64,000 bases of DNA from Mycobacterium gallinarum (GCF_010726765.1 NZ_AP022601.1:2666001-2730000), one strand, 5' to 3'; shown: positions 51,696-59,745, numbered from the stretch's first letter. Translations and numbers: made by a program. The notes: a model not told the origin generated them from the sequence alone.

Positions 51696-52379
51696 GCACC
51701 CAAGTCAATATCGGGTCAGCCTTCGCGAGCGTACCGATCGCAACTGCGGCAGCAGCAGGCGGAGGCGACGCGGTCGCGGGTGTTCGCCGCGGCCGCTGAA
51801 CGGTTCGCCGCCGACGGGTACGCGCGCACGACACTCGCGAAGATCGCCGCGGCAGCCGGGGTGTCCGCCGAAACCGTTCAGGGACAGGGCCCGAAGGCCG
51901 CGCTGCTGATCGCCGCGGTCGAATACTCCGCGGTCGGCGTGGCCGGTGAAGAGAGCGTCTTGAACCTCGACATCGGCCGCAGACTTCTGGAGATCGACGA
52001 CCTCGACGAGGCATTGGACTACCTTGCCGAGGCCGCGGTGGTCATCCACCAGCGGACCGCGCCGTTGGCGCCTGCACTCTTCGGCGGCGCCAACGCAGAC
52101 CCCGAACTCGAGCAGTATCTCAACGCCCTGATCGCGAGCATCAACAGCCAATTTCGCCGGGTACTCGGCGCGCTCGGCGACCGAAAGTGGATCCGTGTCG
52201 ATGTGCCCTTCGACGAACTGGTCGAAACTGCGGCGGTGGTCTGCAGCGTCGAGACCTACCTGCGGATCGTCCACCGCGACGAGTGGACCGTCGACGCCTA
52301 CCGCGCTTGGTGTCGCCGCATGCTCGCTGAGACGGTTTTCGTCTCGTCGCGGTCGACGTCAAAACGACCAGCCAAGTAG
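51693..52379 (+). CDS. TetR family regulator
   Basis: 228 residues. The HTH-containing region reads RSRVFAAAAERFAADGYARTT and KIAAAAGVSAETVQGQGPKAALL. The usual Y-F of the HTH end is replaced by QGQG. It is divergent from the glycosyltransferase, the likely target, across a 51-base gap. Its stop codon TAG lies inside the operator of the next TetR gene, so the two genes are packed tightly but probably separately regulated. Confidence 0.85.
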   Translation: MAPKSISGQPSRAYRSQLRQQQAEATRSRVFAAAAERFAADGYARTTLAKIAAAAGVSAETVQGQGPKAALLIAAVEYSAVGVAGEESVLNLDIGRRLLEIDDLDEALDYLAEAAVVIHQRTAPLAPALFGGANADPELEQYLNALIASINSQFRRVLGALGDRKWIRVDVPFDELVETAAVVCSVETYLRIVHRDEWTVDAYRAWCRRMLAETVFVSSRSTSKRPAK

Positions 52380-52394
52380 CCGATCGGCTACCCT
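52376..52394 (+). promoter_or_regulatory. Perfect GTAGCC operator over a leaderless promoter
   Basis: GTAGCCGATCGGCTAC (52376-52391) overlaps a -10 TACCCT (52389-52394), with the GTG start at 52402, seven bases later. The same 16-bp palindrome lies before the membrane operon at 47743-47758. Binding would block this promoter, giving autoregulation. Confidence 0.72.
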
Positions 52395-52401
52395 CGTCGA
52401 T

Positions 52402-52986
52402 GTGACGTCCACAAAGGATGGCCTCAAGTTCAGCGAGATCACCCGCACCGCCGCCCAGACCCGCGTGCTTGATGCGGCGTTGAAGCTGATCGCCGAGCAC
52501 GGCGTCAGTGGGACCTCGTTACAGATGATCGCCGACGAGATGGGTGTGACGAAGGCGGCCGTGTACCGCCAGTTCAAGACGAAGGACGAGATCGTCATCG
52601 CCATCACGGAGCGAGAGATGAGCAAGCTCGAGGATGTGCTGGAAGCCGCCGAGGCCGAGGGGCATCCGCTGCGGGCACGCGCGGTGCTGCTCGACCGGAT
52701 GGTCGAGCAGGCGATCGACCGCCGTGACGCCTTCCGTGTCCCGATGTTCGATCCGGTCATCATCCGCCTGCAGGCCGAGTACGAACCATTTCAACGGTTC
52801 ATCGAGCGCCTCTACGCCGCGCTGCTCGGCACGGAAGCCGGTGTCGAGGCGCGTCTGCACGCGGCGATGCTCTCGAGCGCGATCAGCGTCGCGGTCATGC
52901 ACCCGTTGCTCGCCGACGTCGACGGTGAGACGCTACGCACACAGCTGAAGCAGATGACCAGCCGCATGCTCGGCCTCCCCGAATGA
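52402..52986 (+). CDS. TetR family regulator, likely controller of the membrane operon
   Basis: 194 residues, leaderless GTG start. HTH region: RVLDAALKLIAEHGVSGTSL and MGVTKAAVYRQFKTKDEIV. The C-terminal domain has an acidic helix (AEAEGHPLRARAVLLDRM). The perfect palindrome over its own promoter is shared only with the NorE/NorF-like membrane operon in this window. I infer that it represses both. It overlaps the SnoaL-like gene downstream by four bases, so that protein is part of its unit. Confidence 0.85.
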   Translation: MTSTKDGLKFSEITRTAAQTRVLDAALKLIAEHGVSGTSLQMIADEMGVTKAAVYRQFKTKDEIVIAITEREMSKLEDVLEAAEAEGHPLRARAVLLDRMVEQAIDRRDAFRVPMFDPVIIRLQAEYEPFQRFIERLYAALLGTEAGVEARLHAAMLSSAISVAVMHPLLADVDGETLRTQLKQMTSRMLGLPE

Positions 52987-53447
52987 CCGTGCACCACATG
53001 GGCGATGACCAGGAGATCCGCAGCCTCGTCCACCGGTATGCCGATGCCGCATCCCGACGGGACCCGGCAGGCGTGGCAAGCACACTCACGACCGAGGGCA
53101 CCTGGTACGCGCCGGAGTTGGGCCGCTTCACCGGCCGCGACGCGATGCTGTCGTTCTTCACGTCGATGCTCGACGGCTGGAACGTCTTCCTGCAGGCGCT
53201 GATGTCCGGGGTGGTCGTGATCGACGAGTCGAATCCCAATCGCGCCGTTGGCCGTTGGTTCGTTCAGGAGAGCGGTCAGCGCGCCGCGGGCACCAACCTG
53301 ATCATCTCGGGCGTCTACCACGACGAGTACGTCCGCGACGGCAGCGCGTGGCTGATCCTTCACCGCCGGTACGACGCGCTGCTGCGAAACACCGACGGGG
53401 AGGTGACGACGCAGCCGTTTCCGGCGGACGCGCCTGCGATCGGTTAA
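52983..53447 (+). CDS. SnoaL-like/NTF2-fold protein
   Basis: 154 residues. IRSLVHRYADAASRRDPAGVASTLTTEGTWYAPELG is broken here into its visible parts: IRSLVHRYADAASRRD, then FTGRDAMLSFFTSML, and GVYHDEYVRDG with WLILHRRYDAL, all matching the SnoaL-like fold with a cone-shaped pocket. Such proteins act as isomerases, dehydratases or binding proteins. It is translationally coupled to the TetR gene and may handle the inducer. Function unassigned. Its stop overlaps the convergent MeaB stop by four bases. Confidence 0.78.
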   Translation: MTVHHMGDDQEIRSLVHRYADAASRRDPAGVASTLTTEGTWYAPELGRFTGRDAMLSFFTSMLDGWNVFLQALMSGVVVIDESNPNRAVGRWFVQESGQRAAGTNLIISGVYHDEYVRDGSAWLILHRRYDALLRNTDGEVTTQPFPADAPAIG

Positions 53448-54319
53448 GGCTCTACGGGGGTGACGAACAGTTGGTCGGTGGCGCTGTATGGATCTGACCC
53501 ACCGTCGGCGACCTGCGACGCGAGGCGATCCAGATCGGGGTGACTTCGCAGACGCGTCTGCGCCAGGGACAGGATCTGCGCACGCGCACGCGCCATGCGG
53601 CGTTGCGGGCTGTCGGTGCGATGGTGGACCTCGATGACCTCCACCAATTCGGGGATGCCCTGTCCTTCTGCGGCAACGAGTTTCAGGATCGGCGCCTTTG
53701 TCTCGGCCTTCAGGTCGCGCACGGTCTGATCGGCACCTTCGCGATCCGCCTTGTTGACGACGACGATGTCCGCAACCTCCAGCAGACCGGCTTTCGCCGC
53801 CTGAACCGCGTCGCCCGCACCGGGATTGAGGATCACGATCGTCGGGTCGGCGATCGCGGCGATCTCGATTTCGGACTGTCCGACACCGACGGTCTCTAAC
53901 ACAACAAGGTCGTAGGACAATGCGGCGAGCAACCTGATGGCCGCCGGAACCGCCGCGGCCAGCCCGCCGAGGTGGCCGCGTGTTGCCACCGATCGGATGA
54001 GGACGTCGGAGTCGTTGATATGCGCGGCCATTCGAATGCGGTCACCCAGCAGCGCTCCCCCGGTGTAGGGCGACGACGGATCGACCGCAAGCACCGCAAC
54101 CCGCATGTCACGTTCGCGGTACGCGGAGACCAACGCGCCGACCGTCGTCGACTTGCCCGCGCCCGGGGGGCCGGTCACCCCGACGACACGCGGGGCCTGC
54201 ACCGCGCCGAGTGAATCGAGCACCTCGGCGCGCCGAGGACTTTCGACCAGGCTCAGCAGACGGCCGGCCGCCCGGGTCGACCCGCCGCGCGCCGCTTCGA
54301 TGAGCTCGTCGATGGACAT
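53444..54319 (-). CDS. meaB: MeaB/ArgK-type G3E GTPase, chaperone for B12-dependent mutase
   Basis: 291 residues. P-loop GVTGPPGAGKST, then DPSSPYTGGALLGDRIRM, ETVGVGQSE (switch/Walker B) and NKAD are diagnostic. It gates cobalamin loading and protects acyl-CoA mutases with GTP hydrolysis in the cytosol. The ATG at 54319 begins MSIDELIEAAR, the family N-terminus. A B12-dependent mutase in two parts is encoded at 61776-63820, so this is probably its dedicated chaperone rather than the housekeeping copy. It diverges from an SDR across the GAGAAT-type operator at 54351. Confidence 0.92.
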   Translation of the reverse strand: MSIDELIEAARGGSTRAAGRLLSLVESPRRAEVLDSLGAVQAPRVVGVTGPPGAGKSTTVGALVSAYRERDMRVAVLAVDPSSPYTGGALLGDRIRMAAHINDSDVLIRSVATRGHLGGLAAAVPAAIRLLAALSYDLVVLETVGVGQSEIEIAAIADPTIVILNPGAGDAVQAAKAGLLEVADIVVVNKADREGADQTVRDLKAETKAPILKLVAAEGQGIPELVEVIEVHHRTDSPQRRMARARAQILSLAQTRLRSHPDLDRLASQVADGGSDPYSATDQLFVTPVEP

Positions 54320-54350
54320 CGCGTCCACCTTATCCCGGCTGCGACAGATA

Positions 54351-54367
54351 CGAGAATGATATTCTCT
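54351..54367. promoter_or_regulatory. GAGAAT-type palindromic operator, site 5
   Basis: CGAGAAT-GAT-ATTCTCT, with perfect six-base arms, between the divergent meaB and SDR genes. An additional GAGAGAG lies a few bases downstream. It may control both directions. Confidence 0.7.
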
Positions 54368-54403
54368 GACTGAGAGAGTGTCAGTTGCAAGAAGGGCGGC
54401 CGT

Positions 54404-55147
54404 ATGCAGCTCACCGGCAAGGTCGCCTTCGTCGCAGGTGCCAGCCGTGGCATCGGCGCGACTGTTGCCGCGGCGCTGGCCCGGGAGGGGGCCGCGGTCG
54501 CGGTCGCAGCGCGTTCCGAGGAACAGGGCAAGGTGCCGGGCACGATTCATGACGTCGCCGAGCGCATCACAACAGCAGGTGGCCGCGCCTTGCCTGTGCA
54601 ATGCGACGTCACCAGCGAAGAGTCGGTCGAGAATGCGGTGTCCGCAACGGTTTCTGAGTTCGGCGGTATCGACATCCTGGTCGCCAACGCCGGTGTGCTG
54701 TGGCTCGGCCCGATCGAGTCAACGCCGCTAAAGCGGTGGCAGTTGTGCCTCAACGTCAACCTCACCGGGGTGTTCCTGGTGACCAAGGCCGTCGTTCCGC
54801 ATGTGAGAGCGCGCGGCGGCGGCTCACTGATGGCGATCACCACGACCGGCGTCGGCATGATCGACCACGGCGCCAACGCCTACTGGGTTTCGAAAGCCGC
54901 GGTGGAGCGGCTGTATCTGGGTCTGGCCTCAGATCTCAAGCCGGACAACATCGCTGTGAATTGTCTGAGCCCGTCGCGGGTCGTGCTCACCGAAGGGTGG
55001 CAGGCCGGCGGCGGTGGTGTGGAGATACCGCCGGAGATGGTCGAACCGCCCGAGGCGATGGCCGACGCCGCGGTGCTGCTGGCTCAGCAGGACGCCGGCG
55101 GTATCACGGGCACGATCCAGCGCTCCGAAGAACTGATCACTTCGTAG
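54404..55147 (+). CDS. Short-chain dehydrogenase/reductase
   Basis: 247 residues of a FabG-like SDR: AGASRGIGATVA, NAGV, and YWVSKAA active site. An Asn and Ser site (ITTTGVG) is slightly unusual because the catalytic Ser region reads TTTG. The C-terminal segment after residue 215 is short. It starts 36 bases after the operator, with an AAGAAGGG RBS. A hydroxyacyl-CoA dehydrogenase role in the nearby crotonase/FadE/FadD operon is likely. It converges on the crotonase across a hairpin. Confidence 0.82.
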   Translation: MQLTGKVAFVAGASRGIGATVAAALAREGAAVAVAARSEEQGKVPGTIHDVAERITTAGGRALPVQCDVTSEESVENAVSATVSEFGGIDILVANAGVLWLGPIESTPLKRWQLCLNVNLTGVFLVTKAVVPHVRARGGGSLMAITTTGVGMIDHGANAYWVSKAAVERLYLGLASDLKPDNIAVNCLSPSRVVLTEGWQAGGGGVEIPPEMVEPPEAMADAAVLLAQQDAGGITGTIQRSEELITS

Positions 55148-55168
55148 CGCGAGAGCCCACGCTTGCTA

Positions 55169-55234
55169 GCCGCGAGCGACCGCAAAATGCCGTCGAATAA
55201 CGGCGTGTTGCGTACAAACACGGTCGCTCGCGGC
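55169..55234. terminator. Long intergenic hairpin, copy 2 of a repeated element
   Basis: Perfect 14-base arms GCCGCGAGCGACCG (55169-55182) and CGGTCGCTCGCGGC (55221-55234). It shares the GCGAGCGACCG arm and AAAATG/CATTTT flanks with the hairpin at 7812-7872, in opposite orientation. It lies between convergent genes, a bidirectional-terminator position. Confidence 0.65.
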
Positions 55235-55250
55235 TGTTGGGGATGATCAG

Positions 55251-56018
55251 CTACTTGTCCTTGGCGATCAGCCCGTCCACGATCTTGTTGAAGTCGGCGG
55301 TCCCGAACGAGACGTACTCGGACAGGTTCGCGTAGTCCAGCGACGCCATCACCGCCTTCTCGAGCTGTATGTTCATCAACCGCTTGGTGCTCTCGAGCGC
55401 CTGCTGCGGCAATTCCATGACCTTCTTCGCGCACGCGATCGCCTCGGCCAGCGGGTCTTCGACGACGTGGTTGACCATCCCCAGCTCGAGCGCGCGTGCG
55501 GCCTTGATCCGCATCCCGGTGAAGGCAAACTCCTTGGCCTGCAACAGACTTATCTGCGACGGCCACACCAGCGGACCGCCGTCCGCGGCGACCAGTCCGA
55601 TCGACACATGCGGATCGGCGAAGAACGCGGTCTCTGCCATGTAGACGATGTCCGAGAGGGCCGCCAGGCTGCAGCCCAGCCCGACCGCCGGACCGTTGAC
55701 AGCGGCGATGACCGGGATGCGACACCGAATCATGCCGATGACGAGATCGCGCCCGTGCTTGATCGTCTTCTGGCGCAGGGCTTCGTCGTTGCGCAACTCG
55801 TCCAGATAGTTGAAGTCCCCGCCCGCCGAGAAGGCGCGGCCCGCACCGGTGATCACCGCCGCGCGCGCACCGACATCTTCGTTGAGTTCTTCCCAGATCT
55901 TGGCCAGACCCACATGCAGCGGGTCATTGACGGCGTTGAGATCGTCGGGCCGGTTCAGGGTGATGATGCGGAGACCGCCGTCGGTCTTGACATCGATTTC
56001 ATCTGGCATTCCATACAT
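55251..56018 (-). CDS. Enoyl-CoA hydratase/isomerase family protein
   Basis: 255 residues of a crotonase. Oxyanion segments GRAFSAGGDFN and GPAVGLGCSLA are present. The first catalytic Glu is replaced by His in FADPHVSIGL, so it may be an isomerase or hydrolase rather than a hydratase. It is the last gene of the FadD, FadE small, FadE large, crotonase operon. ATG at 56018 follows GGAAGG; a second ATG at 56009 is possible. Confidence 0.83.
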   Translation of the reverse strand: MYGMPDEIDVKTDGGLRIITLNRPDDLNAVNDPLHVGLAKIWEELNEDVGARAAVITGAGRAFSAGGDFNYLDELRNDEALRQKTIKHGRDLVIGMIRCRIPVIAAVNGPAVGLGCSLAALSDIVYMAETAFFADPHVSIGLVAADGGPLVWPSQISLLQAKEFAFTGMRIKAARALELGMVNHVVEDPLAEAIACAKKVMELPQQALESTKRLMNIQLEKAVMASLDYANLSEYVSFGTADFNKIVDGLIAKDK

Positions 56019-56031
56019 TTCAGTGCCTTCC

Positions 56032-56054
56032 GTTCTTCGCGCAGGCGCTCATCA
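56032..56054. repeat. Short dispersed repeat, copy 3
   Basis: GTTCTTCGCGCAGGCG followed by CTCATCA. The reverse complement starts at the stop codon of the large FadE gene and runs to the crotonase RBS, as in copy 2. One base differs from copy 2. Confidence 0.55.
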
Positions 56055-57140
56055 CACGCCCAGCCCCAAAATGCGCGACGCGATGATGTTCTTCTGAATC
56101 TGTGAGGTTCCGCCCATCACGCTCTGCGCGCGGCTGTACATGTACGCGCCGAACAGTTCGGGATCGCTCGTACCGACGGTGGCCAGCGCCGCATGGCCGA
56201 CGGACTGCTCGACCCACGTCATCAACAGCTTGTCCAACGACCCCTGCGGCCCGTGGGTGATGCCGTCCAGTTGCTCGGACAACCGCCGACGCACGTGCAG
56301 CCTCAGCATCTCCGTCTGCACCCACGCCCACGACAACTCTTCCGGCGTACTACTTTCGGTCCGGGAGGCCAACTGGCGCACCAGCTTCCCGTAGCGGGCG
56401 GAGAAGCCCAGGGTCGACGGTTCGCGTTCGTGGCTGACGACGGTCATCGCGAGCTTCCAGCCTTCACCGAGGCTGCCCACCAAGTTCTCGGCGGGCACCC
56501 GGGCGCCGTCGAAGGACACCTGACCGAATTCCTTGGTGACGCCGCTGATCATCTTCAATGGCCGCTGCTCCACGCCGGGCTGATGCATCGAGACGACGAA
56601 CGCGGAGAGTCCACGGTGCTTCGGCACATCCTTGTCGGTGCGCGCCAGTAGCAGACACCAGTCGGCGACGTCGGAGTAGCTCGTCCAGATCTTGTGACCG
56701 TGGATAACGTACTCGTCACCGTCGCGGGTGGCCGTGGTGGTCAGCGACGCGAGGTCCGAACCGGCGCCCGGTTCCGAGAAGCCCTGGCACCACCTTTCGG
56801 TGCCGTTGATCATGCCGGGCAGGAAGCGCTGCTGCAGTTCCTTGCTCCCGTGATGCCCGAACGCGACGACCAGATACCCGAGGCTGGGGCGCGCCGGGGC
56901 TCCGGCCTTCGCGATCTCCTCGTCGACGATGACGTCGTACACCGGGGGCAGGTCCTGACCCCCGTACTCTTTCGGCCAGGACGTGCCGAAGAAGCCCTGC
57001 TCGTACAGCGCCTGATGCCAGGCACCCTGCGCGGCCCAGTACTCGTCACCGGATGTCGGGAACTTGCCCTTCTGCTCGGTCAGCCAGCCGCGCAACCGTT
57101 CCCGGAACGCCGCCTCCTCCGTCGAATCACGGAAATCCAA
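56052..57140 (-). CDS. Acyl-CoA dehydrogenase, large subunit
   Basis: 362 residues. Motifs WCQGFSEPGAGSDLASL, YVIHGHKIWTSYSDVADW and VMGGTSQIQKNIIASRILG are standard FadE signatures. It overlaps the short FadE partner by 14 bases; the order (FadD, small, large, crotonase) mirrors the alpha/beta pair at 5823-7774 with subunit order reversed. It probably forms an alpha2beta2 enzyme for bulky acyl-CoA substrates. Electron acceptor is ETF. Confidence 0.88.
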   Translation of the reverse strand: MDFRDSTEEAAFRERLRGWLTEQKGKFPTSGDEYWAAQGAWHQALYEQGFFGTSWPKEYGGQDLPPVYDVIVDEEIAKAGAPARPSLGYLVVAFGHHGSKELQQRFLPGMINGTERWCQGFSEPGAGSDLASLTTTATRDGDEYVIHGHKIWTSYSDVADWCLLLARTDKDVPKHRGLSAFVVSMHQPGVEQRPLKMISGVTKEFGQVSFDGARVPAENLVGSLGEGWKLAMTVVSHEREPSTLGFSARYGKLVRQLASRTESSTPEELSWAWVQTEMLRLHVRRRLSEQLDGITHGPQGSLDKLLMTWVEQSVGHAALATVGTSDPELFGAYMYSRAQSVMGGTSQIQKNIIASRILGLGV

Positions 57141-57939
57141 TGGTCAGCTCCTCCAGCTTGACGGGCCACGTTTCGGTGGCGGCCAGCACGCGCCGTAGAT
57201 AGATGTGGGCGAGGCACTCCCAGGTGTTACCAATGCCACCATGCACCTGGATCGAGGTCTCGCAGACGGTCAATGCCGCACGCGCGCAGTAGATCTTTGC
57301 CACCCGCGCCGCTTCGATGGCTTCGACCGCCGGCAACTCGTCGACCGCCCATGCGGCGTGGCGTAGCACGCTGATCGACCCTTCGATGAGAGCCAGGCTT
57401 TCGGCCAGCAGGTGGCCGACGGCCTGGTACGAGCCGATCGTCGCGCCATACTGCTCGCGGACCTTCGCGTATTCGCACGCCAGCGCGTGCGCGCCACGCG
57501 CTGCGCCCACGAGGTCGGCGCAGGTGACGGTGAGCGCCAGTGCGCGCCACCGCCCGGCGTCCTCTTCCGACAGCTCGCCGAGCTCGGCGGGTGATTCGAC
57601 CACTCCGGCAAGGCTTCTCGTCAGATCGACGGATTCCTGTTCGTCGGACCTCGTCGGCACCTGCACACCATGCGCCTTCAGGTCGTCGGCGAGCACCGGT
57701 CCCAGGAAGGGGACGTCAACGAGTCCGCGTGCGAACTCCTCGGCGACGATGGCCACCTCGACACCGGATGCGCCGTCCGAGCGCAGGGTACGAAATCCGG
57801 TGGCGTCCACCGCCTTCTCCAGGCGCGCGATCCGTGCCCGGTCGTCGAGATCTGCGACCGAGCCCGGCCCCAGATCATCGGCAAGCTTGGCTGCGGCGTC
57901 CCGCAGCTGTTGCTGTTCACTAGTCAGACGGACGTCCAC
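57127..57939 (-). CDS. Acyl-CoA dehydrogenase, small partner subunit
   Basis: 270 residues, short, with the C-terminal helical motif VREQYGATIGSYQAVGHLLAE and the signature IQVHGGIGNTWECLAHIY, but without the FAD-loop and beta-domain motifs. This fits the second subunit of a heteromeric FadE. GTG start overlaps the FadD 3-prime end by 16 bases. The Ala/Glu-rich N-terminus (QQQLRDAAAKLADDLG) is normal for this class. Likely activity depends on pairing with the 362-residue partner. Confidence 0.84.
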   Translation of the reverse strand: MDVRLTSEQQQLRDAAAKLADDLGPGSVADLDDRARIARLEKAVDATGFRTLRSDGASGVEVAIVAEEFARGLVDVPFLGPVLADDLKAHGVQVPTRSDEQESVDLTRSLAGVVESPAELGELSEEDAGRWRALALTVTCADLVGAARGAHALACEYAKVREQYGATIGSYQAVGHLLAESLALIEGSISVLRHAAWAVDELPAVEAIEAARVAKIYCARAALTVCETSIQVHGGIGNTWECLAHIYLRRVLAATETWPVKLEELTIGFP

Positions 57940-59321
57940 AGACGCTCCTTCAACACTCGACGCAACACCTTTCCTGATGGCAACCGGGGAATCTCGTCCA
58001 CGAAGACGACCTGACTGGGCCGCTTGTACGACGCGAGTCGCTCGGCGACCAGCGCGACCAGCTCATCGGCGTCGACAGAACCCGCCGTCTTGACCGCGGC
58101 GACGATCGCCTCTCCATTGGCCGGGTCGGGGACCCCGAACACGGCGCAATCCTCCACCGCAGCATGGCCATGCAGTACCGCCTCGATCTCGGCGGGCGCG
58201 ACCTGAAAGCCACGAACCTTGATCATTTCCTTGGACCGATCGGTGATTCGCAGCCAACCTTCGGCATCGAGATGGCCGACATCGCCGGTCCGGTACCAGC
58301 CGTCCGAAAACGCCCCGGCGGTAGCCGAATCCGGCAGGTACCCGGCCATCGCGGAGCCCGATCGCACCTGGATTTCACCGAGTTCACCCGGCGCCACCGC
58401 CTGACCGGAATCCAGTGCCACCACTCGCAGGTCCACACCCGGCACCGCTCGGCCCACGGTATCCAGACGCGCGCCGGTGATGTCGTTGCACGAGATGACC
58501 GGCAGTTCGCTCGCGCCGTAGGCGGTCACCCAGCTCACGCCGGTACGGCGGCTGACCGCCTCGGCGATGCTTTCGGTGACCGGTGTGGCGCACCACATCA
58601 CGTACCGTAGTGACGACAAGTCGTACTTCTCGAGATCGGGATGCGCGGCCAGCGCCAGAGCGATTGGCGCCACGGCCATTTCGATGGTGATCCGATCGGA
58701 CTCGATGTGCCGCAACATGCTGTCGATATCGAACCGCCGGTGCAGCCGAATCCAGGCGCCCGTCTCGAGCGCCATCACGATGTTGAGGAGCCCCAGGATG
58801 TGCGACGGCGGCGTCATGATCTGCATGCGATCCGCCGACGACAAGCCCAGCGCATCGCGCCAGTGCTGCACCGCGACCGCAAACGAAGCATGAGTATGGC
58901 GCACCGCCTTGGGCATCCCGGTGGTGCCTGAGCTGAAAACGAACAGCGCATCGCTCTCCGGTGCGGGCGTACCGAAGCGTCGCGACGCGGGCGTGATCGC
59001 CTCGTCCAACGACAGCATCGGCATGCACTCGGCAAGCACCGGGTGGTCTCCCACGGCGTGCGCGGGATTGGTCAACGTGAGCGCGTGTTCGACCTCGGTG
59101 CGCTTCCAGGCCGGGCTGAGTAGAACGGCCGCAGCGCCCAGCAGCCAGACGGCCCGGAGTGCGACGACGAACTCGGGTCGGTTGGACGACATGACCGCGA
59201 CCCGGTCACCCGCCCGTACTCCGCGATGCTCGAGAGTCGTGGCCATACCGCAGGCCAGGGCATCGAGTTCGGGCAGCGTGTATTCACGCTCCTCGAAAGC
59301 GAGCGCGATCGCCTCACCCAC
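57924..59321 (-). CDS. AMP-forming acyl-CoA synthetase (FadD-like)
   Basis: 465 residues, shorter than standard because the N-terminal segment is reduced. The P-loop is FVFSSGTTGMPKAVRH, AYGASELPVIS is the adenine region, GWYRTGDVGHLD and DRSKEMIKVRGFQV the hinge, and LPSGKVLRRVLKE the catalytic Lys region. It would activate a carboxylate to the CoA ester as the first step of this operon. GTG start. Upstream, a perfect GAGAAT-type operator separates it from the ferredoxin gene. Confidence 0.88.
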   Translation of the reverse strand: MGEAIALAFEEREYTLPELDALACGMATTLEHRGVRAGDRVAVMSSNRPEFVVALRAVWLLGAAAVLLSPAWKRTEVEHALTLTNPAHAVGDHPVLAECMPMLSLDEAITPASRRFGTPAPESDALFVFSSGTTGMPKAVRHTHASFAVAVQHWRDALGLSSADRMQIMTPPSHILGLLNIVMALETGAWIRLHRRFDIDSMLRHIESDRITIEMAVAPIALALAAHPDLEKYDLSSLRYVMWCATPVTESIAEAVSRRTGVSWVTAYGASELPVISCNDITGARLDTVGRAVPGVDLRVVALDSGQAVAPGELGEIQVRSGSAMAGYLPDSATAGAFSDGWYRTGDVGHLDAEGWLRITDRSKEMIKVRGFQVAPAEIEAVLHGHAAVEDCAVFGVPDPANGEAIVAAVKTAGSVDADELVALVAERLASYKRPSQVVFVDEIPRLPSGKVLRRVLKERLWTSV

Positions 59322-59386
59322 AGCCTGTCCTCACTCGCCGCTACGGCACGATGTGAATCAAGAATCGAGAATAGCGTATCACTAAA

Positions 59387-59403
59387 AGAGAATGGTATTC
59401 TCT
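59387..59403. promoter_or_regulatory. GAGAAT-type palindromic operator, site 6
   Basis: Perfect palindrome AGAGAAT-GGT-ATTCTCT between the divergent FadD and ferredoxin genes. A further half-site GAGAAT lies at 59367-59372 and TTCTC at 59406-59410, so several dimers may bind. It can control both genes. Confidence 0.72.
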
Positions 59404-59436
59404 AATTCTCAGAACCGATGTGCCAGGAGAGGCTTG

Positions 59437-59745
59437 ATGACGGCAGAACCGGTCCCGGGCTCACCCGACGACGGGCAAGTGACGATCGTGCTCGACCGAA
59501 AAACGGCGTCGGTTCGACGGGTCGCCAATGAGACTCTCCTTGAGAGCGCGCGGCGCGCCGGGCTCTCTCCGCCGTTCTCCTGCGAAGCAGGCAACTGCGG
59601 CACCTGCATGGGCAAATTGGTCGAGGGTAAGGCCACGATGCGTGTCAACGACGCGCTCGAGGAAGATGAAGTCGAAGACGGATACATACTTACCTGCCAA
59701 GCCATTCCGGACACGGATTCGGTCTGTTTCACCTACGACGACTGA
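59437..59745 (+). CDS. Plant-type [2Fe-2S] ferredoxin
   Basis: 102 residues. The cluster motif is SCEAGNCGTCMGKL plus a distal Cys in YILTCQAIP, the C-x4-C-x2-C...C pattern of plant-type ferredoxins and of oxygenase reductase C-terminal domains. No FAD or NAD domain is attached. It probably carries electrons to an oxygenase such as the Rieske protein at 2119, which shares the same predicted operator. ATG follows AGGAGAGG. Its 3-prime end overlaps the convergent CoA transferase by 13 bases. Confidence 0.88.
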   Translation: MTAEPVPGSPDDGQVTIVLDRKTASVRRVANETLLESARRAGLSPPFSCEAGNCGTCMGKLVEGKATMRVNDALEEDEVEDGYILTCQAIPDTDSVCFTYDD

